From: Nitrospiria bacterium
Lineage (GTDB): Bacteria; Nitrospirota; Nitrospiria; Nitrospirales; UBA8639
DNA length: 8,460 bases
Assembly (NCBI GenBank): GCA_030430725.1
Contig: JAUIKP010000126.1
Span: 1-8,460 of the forward strand
Direction of reading: 5' to 3'
A program made the translations under genes and the position numbers. A model generated the notes under the pieces. It was not told where the DNA came from. It did no database searches and saw nothing but the letters and a program-made list of their open reading frames with translations. Of this stretch, positions 1 to 6,537 are shown piece after piece. Position 1 is the first letter of the stretch. Each line of letters begins with the position of its first letter.

Positions 1-141
1 TGTTAGCCGATCACCCTCTACCTGGAGCGGCACCTCCGGTGTCGATGCCATCCCCTGTCCCATGAGAGTCCCAAATATTAAGAAGATTCCCAACACCAGC
101 CCACTTATCCATCTAGATATTATAATTTGATTGAATCTCAT
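1..141 (-). CDS. Exported protein, N-terminal 47 codons only
   Basis: The minus strand opens at ATG (141-139) and stays open to the window edge, so only the N-terminus is visible. A strong Shine-Dalgarno AAGGAGA (148-154) sits 6 nt upstream, which fixes the start. The peptide begins MRFNQIIISRWISG, followed by a hydrophobic core (LVLGIFLIFGTLMG) and a probable cleavage site near QGMAS, a classic Sec signal peptide. The mature part starts TPEVPLQVEGDRLT. This vaguely resembles the start of secretin/STN-type or polysaccharide-export modules, but it is too short to assign. It lies downstream of the beta-barrel gene on the same strand, about 340 bp away. Export is well supported; function is unknown. 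Confidence 0.75.
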   Translation of the reverse strand, partial: MRFNQIIISRWISGLVLGIFLIFGTLMGQGMASTPEVPLQVEGDRLT

Positions 142-483
142 TGTGTATCTCCTTTTATGGCAATCCACACGGAAAATATATGGACTCATCCCATCCGCAT
201 AACACGGATAGTTTCCCTTTCTTCCCCCAGTCATTGTTGATATGTTTCGCGCCACTCCTATTTGATTGGAATCTTGGAAAGATATGAAAAAATAAGGGAT
301 TTTTGAATCTTGCAATAGATAGAGGTTCTCACTGCGGATTTCACCTCATGTTGGTCAAACAGGATGGGAGGACGACCGCCACAGAGCGATCTCAATAACC
401 CAGAAAATCTTGTTCCCACAAATGGGGAAGGTCGAAAAACAGTATCGAGAGAATTGAATGAGTTACATGTGTATTCCGTTTTA
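142..483. other. Intergenic region, no gene seen
   Basis: This lies between the stop of the beta-barrel gene and the start of the exported protein at 141. I see no credible gene on either strand: the short open frames here have no ribosome binding site or recognisable protein. It should hold the 3' end of the beta-barrel mRNA and the leader of the gene at 141. I found no GC-rich hairpin with a T run and no riboswitch consensus. Confidence 0.5.
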
Positions 484-1872
484 CTAGATAATTCCTTGGA
501 TCGAAAGCATAAACGTATTACTGTTGAATTCAAAATTGGATATATTTGAGGTTCTCTTTTCGAAAATATAATCTAAGCGAAAGCCTAGCCATTTAACCGT
601 ACGGTATTCGGGTCCAATCCTGAAGCGAAATCGATCATCCGTTCTATTCGTATTAAAATTATCGTTGGCGTAGTAAAAGTTTCCCCTGATGGCAAGACGG
701 TTCGTAAACGACTGTTTTCCATAGACGTCGACGCCTATTCGTTTATACGTGGATGTATTCTGAACCGCAGATTGATTGATTGTCGAAAAAGGACGGAGAC
801 GGAAACTTAACCGGGAAGTAGGGTTCCAATCCAAATTTCCTCGCATGTAAAAGAAGGTCCGCTGCTCCGATCCTAGACTTAAGCCCCTTGCAAGGAGAGC
901 TTGGCCACGGGCTGAGTCCTCATCGATGGGCGCGTGGTCAAAATTTAAAACCTGGTACCCTACATTGATTTCTCCCGATAACTGACGGGTAGGTGCCAAA
1001 CTAAAGCCCGTATACGCCCCGTAACCGAAACTATTCTGTTGTTTATTCGTATTATAATCATTATTAACGATTCGAACGCCAAGAAGAGCCCGACTTGAGG
1101 GGGTTACAGCAACAGATACGCTTAGATTGGCACCAGCACGCGTCCGGTCCCGCGGGGCAGCCTGTCCATTGTTGGTGTAATTTACATCATCAAAATTCGT
1201 GCGAAGACGGATACCAGCCTTTTGCCCTGAGAATTCAACTTGGCCTATAAAGTGATTCACATTCCATTTGGTAATATCCTTTTGCTGGGTATCCACTTCC
1301 GACCCTCTCGGGTCAAACCCTTCTAAATGCCCTCCCTGCAAGTCTATGGCTAGACCACCCGGATAATTCAAACTGACGTGGCCCAGAGCATCTTGGGCCA
1401 GGGCATTATTTTCGGTAAATTTTGCATAAAGAAACTGGGCAGCGCGGTAATCAAGAAGGACTGAATGCTTACCTCCGCCAAATGGCATGAACGCCTGAAT
1501 TCCAGGCGCGATGGCCGTAAGAAAGTCACTTTTCGTATTGGTGTCTCTCCTAAACACATTATCGGTATAGACTTCCGATACACCTAAAAACGGATGGAGC
1601 TGGACCGGACCGGCTTTGATACCATCCCCTAGACCATTTCCCGTCATATATTCCCGAAAAAGTCCGCCCCGATTCAAAATAGGCCGGTGAGATCCGGTGA
1701 AATAAAAAAGTCCCATATCAGAAAAAGATTGGGCCTGCCCCCTGACTGGGGAAAATACCTCACAGGCAACCAGAAAAATTAGAATAAGAGCAAACGGCCA
1801 TTTCCGCTCACCCAATGCGGCAAATAAGAAAAGACACACCGCTTTTGTTTTTCGCCATACGGAATCAATCAT
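484..1872 (-). CDS. Putative outer-membrane beta-barrel protein
   Basis: This is a 462-aa protein from the preferred ATG (1872-1870), preceded by AAAGG 8 nt upstream. An in-frame ATG at 1950 would add 26 polar residues ahead of the signal region, with only a weak AAGAG. The N-terminus has two hydrophobic runs (AVCLFLFAAL and PFALILIFLVAC) split by GERKW; cleavage near VRGQA-QSF is likely. The segment LVAC also fits a lipobox, so a lipoprotein cannot be excluded. The mature protein opens with a module containing VSEVYTDNVFRR, the 'plug-in' start typical of the BBP2_2 putative beta-barrel porin group (often annotated simply as outer membrane beta-barrel protein, some in exopolysaccharide/PEP-CTERM loci). 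It then runs as alternating amphipathic strands rich in Y, F, N and R to the C-terminus (NTFMLSIQGII). The terminal residue is Ile, not the usual Phe/Trp. No substrate can be inferred. Confidence 0.8.
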   Translation of the reverse strand: MIDSVWRKTKAVCLFLFAALGERKWPFALILIFLVACEVFSPVRGQAQSFSDMGLFYFTGSHRPILNRGGLFREYMTGNGLGDGIKAGPVQLHPFLGVSEVYTDNVFRRDTNTKSDFLTAIAPGIQAFMPFGGGKHSVLLDYRAAQFLYAKFTENNALAQDALGHVSLNYPGGLAIDLQGGHLEGFDPRGSEVDTQQKDITKWNVNHFIGQVEFSGQKAGIRLRTNFDDVNYTNNGQAAPRDRTRAGANLSVSVAVTPSSRALLGVRIVNNDYNTNKQQNSFGYGAYTGFSLAPTRQLSGEINVGYQVLNFDHAPIDEDSARGQALLARGLSLGSEQRTFFYMRGNLDWNPTSRLSFRLRPFSTINQSAVQNTSTYKRIGVDVYGKQSFTNRLAIRGNFYYANDNFNTNRTDDRFRFRIGPEYRTVKWLGFRLDYIFEKRTSNISNFEFNSNTFMLSIQGII

Positions 1873-2515
1873 TACAATTACCTTTTTATTCTCATTTCGA
1901 TGGAAGTGCGGGGGGGTGGAGTCAGAAGAATACTCTATAATTTTGGGCATGACTAACTCTTAGATATGGTGCCCTCATCAGACTGTTAAGTCAATTCCAC
2001 GGTGAGTTCCCTGACAAGGAATGGACCTTACCATAGGAACCCGCACAAGAAACAGTCATTCCGCCTTTTATAAGAATATTCTTTTTCGCAGCTAGTTTTC
2101 CGGGGAAGGAATAAATACCAAAATTACAGGATACAGGCGATCAAGGTAAGGGGAAAAAACTGTACCGGACACACTTAAGTTTTAGGAACAAGGCTGATGC
2201 AGAACTTCATGTAACATTACTTGTGGAAGGTTAGGCAAAATTCGACGGATTGAGATTGATAGAATCACAGTATACTTATGAGACTTCAAGAACCAGATCC
2301 TGCCCTCAAATCCATCCTTTAACTAAGGGAAGAATTTTTTAAAGGTGCCAATGGTAAGACATATTCGTTCTGCACATTGACCTAAAAGGTAGACGCCCTT
2401 GTTATCATGCCCCCACAAAATCCTGGAGAACATGGCTTGCCACATTTCCCTTGAGACACCTTGTCACAAATACAATCTACCAGTAAACATTTGTCGCAAA
2501 GGACAAAGTTGGATT
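1873..2515. other. Long intergenic region, no gene seen
   Basis: These roughly 640 bp separate the fibronectin-III gene from the beta-barrel gene (565 bp if the longer barrel start at 1950 is used). The open frames on the plus strand here are antisense shadows without ribosome binding sites. The stretch is AT-rich and presumably carries the promoter and leader of the beta-barrel gene. A TGGCAC on the minus strand near 2343-2348 is not followed by a sigma-54 -12 element. I see no terminator or riboswitch signature. Confidence 0.45.
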
Positions 2516-2917
2516 TCAGTAAACCCTTACATCCTTAGGAGGAGCAGGACGCGCATTTACGATAGGCAAGGTGACACTCACCTGGTTCGAAAACGGGCTT
2601 TCAATTTTACGAGCCCGGTCGTAAGCTTTTACCGCAAAATAATATGTTTGACCGGGATTCAGGCTTGTCACCGTATAAACGGATTGGGCCCCGACATCCT
2701 GACTCTCCGTATAACTGCCACTTGAAGTCCCGTAGGCTACAATGAATCCTCCATATTCCGCGGAAGGGGGATTCCAAGCGAGGGTGACTTCTCCTGCCAG
2801 TGAATTGGTGGAAAAAAGACAGAGAAAAAAAACAATAGCCCACAATGAACTAAATGCCGAGCGAAAAGAAGGGGGACGGGTAAAGGCTATTCCAGAGAAA
2901 CCTTGATCGTGTGACAT
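2516..2917 (-). CDS. Exported single-domain fibronectin type III protein
   Basis: This is a complete 133-aa protein. The start ATG (2917-2915) is preceded by AAGGAGA (2924-2930) at a 6-nt spacing. Residues about 20-41 form a signal peptide (SLWAIVFFLCLFSTNSLA), with probable cleavage before GEV. Residues 42-117 make one fibronectin type III domain: VTLAWNPP strand A/B, the GGFIVAYGTSSGSYT strand C region, VTSLNPGQTYYFAVKAYD (the typical Y-x-F-x-V-x-A core) and SPFSNQVSVTLP at the end. A short proline-rich tail (RPAPPKDVRVY) closes it. FN3 domains bind proteins or carbohydrates and have no catalytic role, so an envelope or matrix adhesion role is plausible but inferred. The leader carries a c-di-GMP class I riboswitch, which links expression to the motile/sessile switch. 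Confidence 0.88.
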   Translation of the reverse strand: MSHDQGFSGIAFTRPPSFRSAFSSLWAIVFFLCLFSTNSLAGEVTLAWNPPSAEYGGFIVAYGTSSGSYTESQDVGAQSVYTVTSLNPGQTYYFAVKAYDRARKIESPFSNQVSVTLPIVNARPAPPKDVRVY

Positions 2918-2923
2918 ACGAAA

Positions 2924-2995
2924 TCTCCTTTATGCCTGTGAGTCATGCCGAGCGAAGCCACTCCGCCCATGAGCAAGGAGACTATGTGGCTTGCC
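2924..2995 (-). promoter_or_regulatory. Expression platform of the c-di-GMP riboswitch, with anti-Shine-Dalgarno
   Basis: Three mutually related pairings are visible in the minus-strand RNA. TCTCCTT at 2981-2975 is an exact complement of the ribosome binding site AAGGAGA at 2930-2924. AAGCCAC (2992-2986) can pair with GTGGCTT (2961-2955), a 7-bp stem that would place the anti-Shine-Dalgarno in its loop. GGCAA (2995-2991) repeats the aptamer's 5' GGCAA and can compete for the aptamer's TTGCC (3009-3005). No terminator with a U run is present, so control of translation initiation is the simpler reading. Whether ligand turns the gene on or off cannot be decided by eye. Confidence 0.55.
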
Positions 2996-2999
2996 TGGC

Positions 3000-3084
3000 A
3001 TCCTGGCAACTCCATCTTGAACTCCGAAACGTAGGCCCATGGTTTTGCGTCCCACACTTTCAGTTGGTTTGCCTTTTTCAGGAT
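3000..3084 (-). ncRNA. Cyclic-di-GMP-I (GEMM) riboswitch aptamer
   Basis: Read on the minus strand, this leader segment carries the GEMM-I hallmarks in order. The 5' half of P1 is ATCCTG (3084-3079), followed by GGCAAACC (3073-3066), then a short hairpin capped by GAAA (3061-3058). Next comes the near-invariant GGGACGCAAA (3053-3044), with ACC where GCC is usual. A second stem-loop follows, with the tetraloop-receptor-like CCTA and AAGATGG strands (about 3037-3013). The aptamer closes with TTGCC (3009-3005) and CAGGAT (3005-3000), which pairs perfectly with ATCCTG. It binds c-di-GMP in known members. It ends about 80 nt before the fibronectin-III start codon and is cotranscribed with it. Confidence 0.9.
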
Positions 3085-3500
3085 AAAACGGTTTTTAAAT
3101 GTTGGATGATTCATCGGAATTTTTGCCAGATCCTTAAATACCCGAGAATAGAACCTCCAATTTCTCAAGAATCCATGAAGACGGCAAACCTATAATCACA
3201 AAAAACAAGAATATAATTAAGAAAATGATTCCTATAATTCATGACTCAATATTATGATTGAGCAGAAACACTGTTTTAATGGTTCTCTAACCTGATCAAG
3301 CCACACCTGAAGCACAGGAAACTTGGGCAATTGCCCTCAACCTGCCTGTCGGGAATCGGCCTTACATGAGCCGGTCCCTAAGGAAACCTGTGATCCGATG
3401 TAGCAGTCTCACAATCTGCTGCATCGATTTGATGGAGGGTAGGCCGATAATGCTTTACAACCAAGAGAATAACTATACTCAGTGTTTTAACGTTAAGCTT
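3085..3500. other. Intergenic region upstream of the riboswitch, with one strong hairpin
   Basis: No credible gene is seen between the riboswitch and the stop of the small membrane protein. The promoter of the riboswitch transcript should lie in the lower part, but I cannot pick convincing -35/-10 boxes. A near-perfect hairpin lies at 3396-3426 (see its own entry). A second GGCAAACC at 3183-3190 is on the opposite strand and lacks the rest of the GEMM consensus. Confidence 0.4.
3396..3426. repeat. 11-bp inverted repeat (hairpin)
   Basis: CGATGTAGCAG (3396-3406) and CTGCTGCATCG (3416-3426) are complementary over 11 positions with a single G-T pair, around a 9-nt loop. Neither strand shows a T run right after the stem, so it is not a standard intrinsic terminator. 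It lies about 75 bp beyond the stop of the small membrane protein, where it could act as an mRNA 3' stabiliser, or it could be an operator. The structure is clear; the role is unknown. Confidence 0.4.
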
Positions 3501-3761
3501 TCACCAGCCAAACATTTGCGAAAACACAAGATAGATCCAGGCGGCACCAAAAATATAGGTGATTTCTTTTTCACCGATCTTTTCATAGAACAGACGATAT
3601 CCCAGTATGGGCACAATGGCTAAAATCAGTGCGGAAAAAAAATGCCCAACCACATCGCCTATGATTGCGCCAATCTCGGAATGACCAGGAATCGCAAGCA
3701 GGATGCTGCCCCCAAGCATAGCCGCCCACCACCATTTCACATTGACCATCAGCATAGCCAT
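3501..3761 (-). CDS. Small integral membrane protein of unknown function
   Basis: This is an 86-aa protein from the ATG at 3761-3759. A TTG at 3773 would give 90 aa, but its only Shine-Dalgarno-like GGAG is about 17 nt away, and further in-frame ATGs occur at 3755 and 3749, so the start is uncertain. Three hydrophobic segments are visible: WWWAAMLGGSILLAIPG, a longer one around IIGDVVGHFFSALILAIVPILGYRLFY, and ITYIFGAAWIYLVFSQMFGW at the C-terminus. A charged EKIGEKE loop precedes the last segment. That pattern suggests two to three transmembrane helices in the inner membrane. I do not recognise the family. It stands alone, with more than 300 bp on either side, and shows no obvious partner. 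Confidence 0.55.
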   Translation of the reverse strand: MAMLMVNVKWWWAAMLGGSILLAIPGHSEIGAIIGDVVGHFFSALILAIVPILGYRLFYEKIGEKEITYIFGAAWIYLVFSQMFGW

Positions 3762-3773
3762 GCTCACATACAA

Positions 3774-4091
3774 GAAAATTTGTTTGTCATCTCCAGATCA
3801 TGCCTTCCCAATTGGATTAATTTCAATAAAAAATGCCTCAAACTAATTTGTCCGTGTAAAAACAATGCACTTGAAAACAATATTTTGCCATCAGGAAAAG
3901 GCAAATTCCAGCATGAGCTTAAAAACTGGGATGACGACCCTCTATATCAAAAAACCATCCCTCAGACGCCTGACAAATGAGTTCACATGCGTCTCGAATT
4001 TCGACCCGTTTACCTGAGAAGACGCCCAATTATGTACATTTCTGATTTTGAGTCTAGGACACGGGATTGTGGATTTTATGGTAAATTTTGC
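3774..4091. other. Intergenic region, no gene seen
   Basis: This AT-rich stretch lies between the stop of the protease-like gene and the small membrane protein. Open frames on the plus strand overlap the opposite gene and have no ribosome binding site. AGACGC and GCGTCT near 3963-3993 could form a 6-bp stem with a long loop, which I regard as weak. I cannot point to a clear terminator for the upstream gene or a promoter for the membrane protein. Confidence 0.4.
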
Positions 4092-5978
4092 CTAAGGCTG
4101 GATTTCCCAGTTGATTGAGGTACTGCCAGGAAAACCAACCGACATGACGGTAAGCCCATTCATTTGCCACACCGCCACCGTGCCCGTTTGTCGATTGCGC
4201 CAGATTATATCTGCACTCCCATCCCCATTCACATCACTGGTGCTCGCAATCTCCCATCCCTGAGGCACCACGCCAAAGAAGCCCGGCGCACTGAGAGTCA
4301 CCCCATTCATCAACCAAATTGCCACCTCCCCATTACTCGTTTTACGCCATACCAAGTCCCCCATCCCGTCATTATTAACATCACCCACCCCTACAATCTG
4401 CCAATCCGTGGAAGCCGTTCCAGGAAAACCTACTGACATGACCGTGAGACCTTGCATAAGCCACACTTCCACTGCACCAGTAAGGTCATTGCGCCAGATA
4501 ACATCCGTTTTTCCATCGGCATTCATATCCCCCGTTCCCGCTATTTGCCATTCCAGGGGCACCGCACCCAAGTGGCCGGAGGAAGCTATTATGGAGCCGA
4601 TCATTAACCATACCGTTACTTCCCCGCTACTCGTGTTTCGCCAAAGGAGGTCCGCCCTTCCGTCGCCGTTGACATCACCCACACTCGCGATTTGCCAATC
4701 CATAGAGACACTACCCGGAAAACCCACCGACATGACCGTGAGACCATTCATCAACCACACCGCTACCGTTCCTGTGTCGCTGTGACGCCAGATGACATCG
4801 GCTTTCCCGTCCTCATTAACATCTCCAGTACCGGCAACCTGCCACTTCGACGACACCACGCCCAATGAACCGGAGGAAGCAACCGTAGAACCGTTCATCA
4901 ACCAAATCGCAACAGCCCACGTACTCGTGTTGCGCCAGACGAGGTCTCCCTTGTCGTCACCGTTGACATCATTTCGAGTTGGGAAACTCACGCCGGCTTC
5001 AAATATCCATCCTAAATCTTCCAACAGAGGCTGAGCTAACCCGAGATCATGCAACGCCCTTCCGGAAGCTATCCCAGGCTCCATAAGCTGATCAGGCTTT
5101 ATCGTGTTCGTGAAATGAGACACCGATGAACCCAATTGAACCTGGTTGGGAGCGTACATCTGAACATGAGTACCTGTTCGTCCCGCCGTCAGTATCCCGG
5201 ATGCTCCTTGAAGATTGGCACCAATAAAATGCAGATTTGGCCCAGCAACATTCGCATATTGCCTTTGGCTATCGGTCATCAAGGGATAATTGGCCGGACT
5301 GGCTCCATGAAGCTCCAACCAACGCATAAAAGCATCATCGCTTCCTAGGAATTTTTCTCCGGTTTGCACATCAACAAGTGACAAAAAACCAAGGCCATGA
5401 ATAATTTCATGAAGTACCACGGTAACAAAATCAAATTGTCCAGATGGGGGATTGGCATCCAGCCCAAAATACCAATTCGTAAAATTCGCGCTGAAGGTGG
5501 CACTTATATCACTGGTAGTAAGGTCCAAATCCTGCTCTGCAAGTTTATTTGCCAGAGATTGCACATACCAGGTATTCGCCACAGGAGCATTGGGAAAATT
5601 CCGGTGGACGGTATTGGGGCCGGCCGATCCCAGTATTCCTGCTCCTAAGGAATCAATTCGAGCATCGACTCGAATGCCCACCGTACTCACCAGCACCTGC
5701 GCTAAAATATTTGCCGCATACTCAAATGCTTTCAACCGTGCCTCCCCAAGGGTGGTGGCCGTATTTCCACCCACTGGGGTAAAAGGCGCAGGATCGTTAA
5801 ATCCTTCCCCGGGACCATCTTTATTCACAATAATAATGGTGGCACCGAAGGTCTCGGTCAAGGGACCAAAACCGCCAAAGAATAAGACGACCAGAAATCC
5901 AGACACGCAGAGGCCGAAAGGTATCGGTAACTGAGAAGTAGAGGGGCGCCTCCGTAGGTTGGCCTTAGAATCATTCAT
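4092..5978 (-). CDS. Secreted zinc-metalloprotease-like protein with six FG-GAP/VCBS-type repeats
   Basis: This is a 628-aa protein. A signal peptide lies at about residues 18-46 (IPFGLCVSGFLVVLFFGG, cleavage near TFGA). Residues about 47-330 form a metallopeptidase-like domain with HEIIHGLGF (H190, E191, H194), the zinc-binding HExxH helix. The metzincin third-ligand position (200) is Ser, so the third ligand must lie elsewhere; H288 in SVSHF is a candidate. LMEP (298-301) looks like a Met-turn. Residues 337-628 hold six repeats of 49 aa, each with a calcium-loop pattern such as DVNGDGRAD, then WRN and VAVWLMNG, as in FG-GAP/VCBS beta-propeller blades. The start ATG is the only Met before residue 219 and has no clear Shine-Dalgarno. 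The gene follows the 125-aa gene by 28 bp, so cotranscription and coupled translation are likely. Proteolysis of an extracellular protein is inferred; the substrate is unknown. Confidence 0.88.
   Translation of the reverse strand: MNDSKANLRRRPSTSQLPIPFGLCVSGFLVVLFFGGFGPLTETFGATIIIVNKDGPGEGFNDPAPFTPVGGNTATTLGEARLKAFEYAANILAQVLVSTVGIRVDARIDSLGAGILGSAGPNTVHRNFPNAPVANTWYVQSLANKLAEQDLDLTTSDISATFSANFTNWYFGLDANPPSGQFDFVTVVLHEIIHGLGFLSLVDVQTGEKFLGSDDAFMRWLELHGASPANYPLMTDSQRQYANVAGPNLHFIGANLQGASGILTAGRTGTHVQMYAPNQVQLGSSVSHFTNTIKPDQLMEPGIASGRALHDLGLAQPLLEDLGWIFEAGVSFPTRNDVNGDDKGDLVWRNTSTWAVAIWLMNGSTVASSGSLGVVSSKWQVAGTGDVNEDGKADVIWRHSDTGTVAVWLMNGLTVMSVGFPGSVSMDWQIASVGDVNGDGRADLLWRNTSSGEVTVWLMIGSIIASSGHLGAVPLEWQIAGTGDMNADGKTDVIWRNDLTGAVEVWLMQGLTVMSVGFPGTASTDWQIVGVGDVNNDGMGDLVWRKTSNGEVAIWLMNGVTLSAPGFFGVVPQGWEIASTSDVNGDGSADIIWRNRQTGTVAVWQMNGLTVMSVGFPGSTSINWEIQP
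4095..4970 (-). repeat. Six tandem 147-bp coding repeats arranged as three A-B pairs
   Basis: Units run 4970-4824, 4823-4677, 4676-4530, 4529-4383, 4382-4236 and 4235-4095, the last being two codons short. Units 1, 3 and 5 share a segment like VASSGSLGVV, while units 2, 4 and 6 share GLTVMSVGFPG almost unchanged. The evolutionary unit is therefore a 98-residue (294-bp) pair present three times. At DNA level the B units still match closely around 4128, 4420 and 4714, which points to fairly recent duplication or gene conversion. Confidence 0.85.
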
Positions 5979-6006
5979 GAAATGAAAGGATCTATTCCAA
6001 AGATCT

Positions 6007-6384
6007 TCAGGGCTTCAAGGGCTGTAGGTCCGCAGGGTCATGCTGATGAATCGCATGGTCCCCTCCGTCAGGAACCTTCAGGATTGACTGAAACCGACCC
6101 TCAACATTCACCATTGTTCCTCCCCCCGCATCCGGAACATCCCGTAAGCCTTCCGTACTCATACGACTCTTGGGTATCGACCCAGATGGAAGAGGTCGTA
6201 GCGTTCCATCCGGTTCTTCAATCCGCATTGGCGCTTTACCAGGGCGACGGCTTCCCTGTCGATGTTCAAGAGACAACGCTCCCTCTTCGCCTCCCTGCTT
6301 TTCAACAATGACCTCTGCTTGAAGAGGAAAAACACTGCTCAGGGTTATCAGAAATATGGCAACTACCGGCATCACGATTGTCAT
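6007..6384 (-). CDS. Small secreted protein of unknown function
   Basis: This is a 125-aa protein. The ATG at 6384-6382 is preceded by an excellent AAAGGAGG 7 nt upstream; the upstream in-frame GTG would swallow that site and is rejected. Residues 1-23 form a signal peptide (MTIVMPVVAIFLITLSSVFPLQA, cleavage before EV). The mature chain is polar, rich in Gly, Pro, Arg and Glu and low in predicted structure. Its middle contains EEPDGTLRPLPSGSIP, followed by VNVEGRFQSILKVPDGGDHAIHQHDPADLQPLKP, with three His residues near the end. I do not recognise a family. It is the first gene of a likely two-gene operon with the metalloprotease-like gene 28 bp downstream, so it may be a partner, inhibitor or substrate of that protein; this is inference from position only. 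Confidence 0.7.
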   Translation of the reverse strand: MTIVMPVVAIFLITLSSVFPLQAEVIVEKQGGEEGALSLEHRQGSRRPGKAPMRIEEPDGTLRPLPSGSIPKSRMSTEGLRDVPDAGGGTMVNVEGRFQSILKVPDGGDHAIHQHDPADLQPLKP

Positions 6385-6476
6385 TCTATTTCCTCCTTTC
6401 CACAATTCCCTTGACACTCTCTGGGAAAAAATTCAGGGAGAGATCTATCACAAAAATTATTCTGCGATTGCTATTC

Positions 6477-6505
6477 AATCTAATATTCCCTTTCCGTCAT
6501 AACAA
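6477..6505 (-). promoter_or_regulatory. Candidate sigma-70-type promoter for the secreted-protein operon
   Basis: On the minus strand, TTGTTA (6505-6500) and TAGATT (6482-6477) are separated by exactly 17 bp. Each box matches the consensus at four of six positions. The position, about 90 bp before the start codon at 6384, is reasonable. Matches of this quality occur by chance in AT-rich DNA, so this is a suggestion only. Confidence 0.25.
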
Positions 6506-6519
6506 CTAAAACTAAAGAA

Positions 6520-6537
6520 GAAACACCATGGTGTTTC
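6520..6537. repeat. Perfect 18-bp palindrome
   Basis: GAAACACCATGGTGTTTC is identical to its own reverse complement. It lies 14 bp upstream of the candidate -35 box of the operon at 6384, a usual place for an activator or repressor dimer. It could equally be the binding site of a regulator of something on the plus strand. The symmetry is certain; the function is inferred. Confidence 0.4.

Noticed and set aside
202..215. 14-bp match ACACGGATAGTTTC shared with 6984-6997
   Set aside because: Only two copies, no extension of similarity on either side, and a match of this length is not surprising in 8.4 kb.
2343..2348. TGGCAC on the minus strand as a sigma-54 -24 box
   Set aside because: The required TTGC -12 element is not at the right distance.
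2887..3168. 93-aa open frame on the minus strand
   Set aside because: It overlaps the c-di-GMP riboswitch and the start of the FN3 gene in another frame, and its sequence shows no protein-like features.
3183..3190. Second GGCAAACC, possible tandem GEMM aptamer on the plus strand
   Set aside because: No GGGACGCAAA or closing stem follows it on that strand.
4164..5034. Series of plus-strand open frames across the FG-GAP repeats
   Set aside because: They are antisense shadows produced by the repeated coding sequence of the minus-strand gene.
6385..6417. Extended GTG start for the 125-aa protein
   Set aside because: It would place the strong AAAGGAGG ribosome binding site inside the coding region and spoil the signal peptide.
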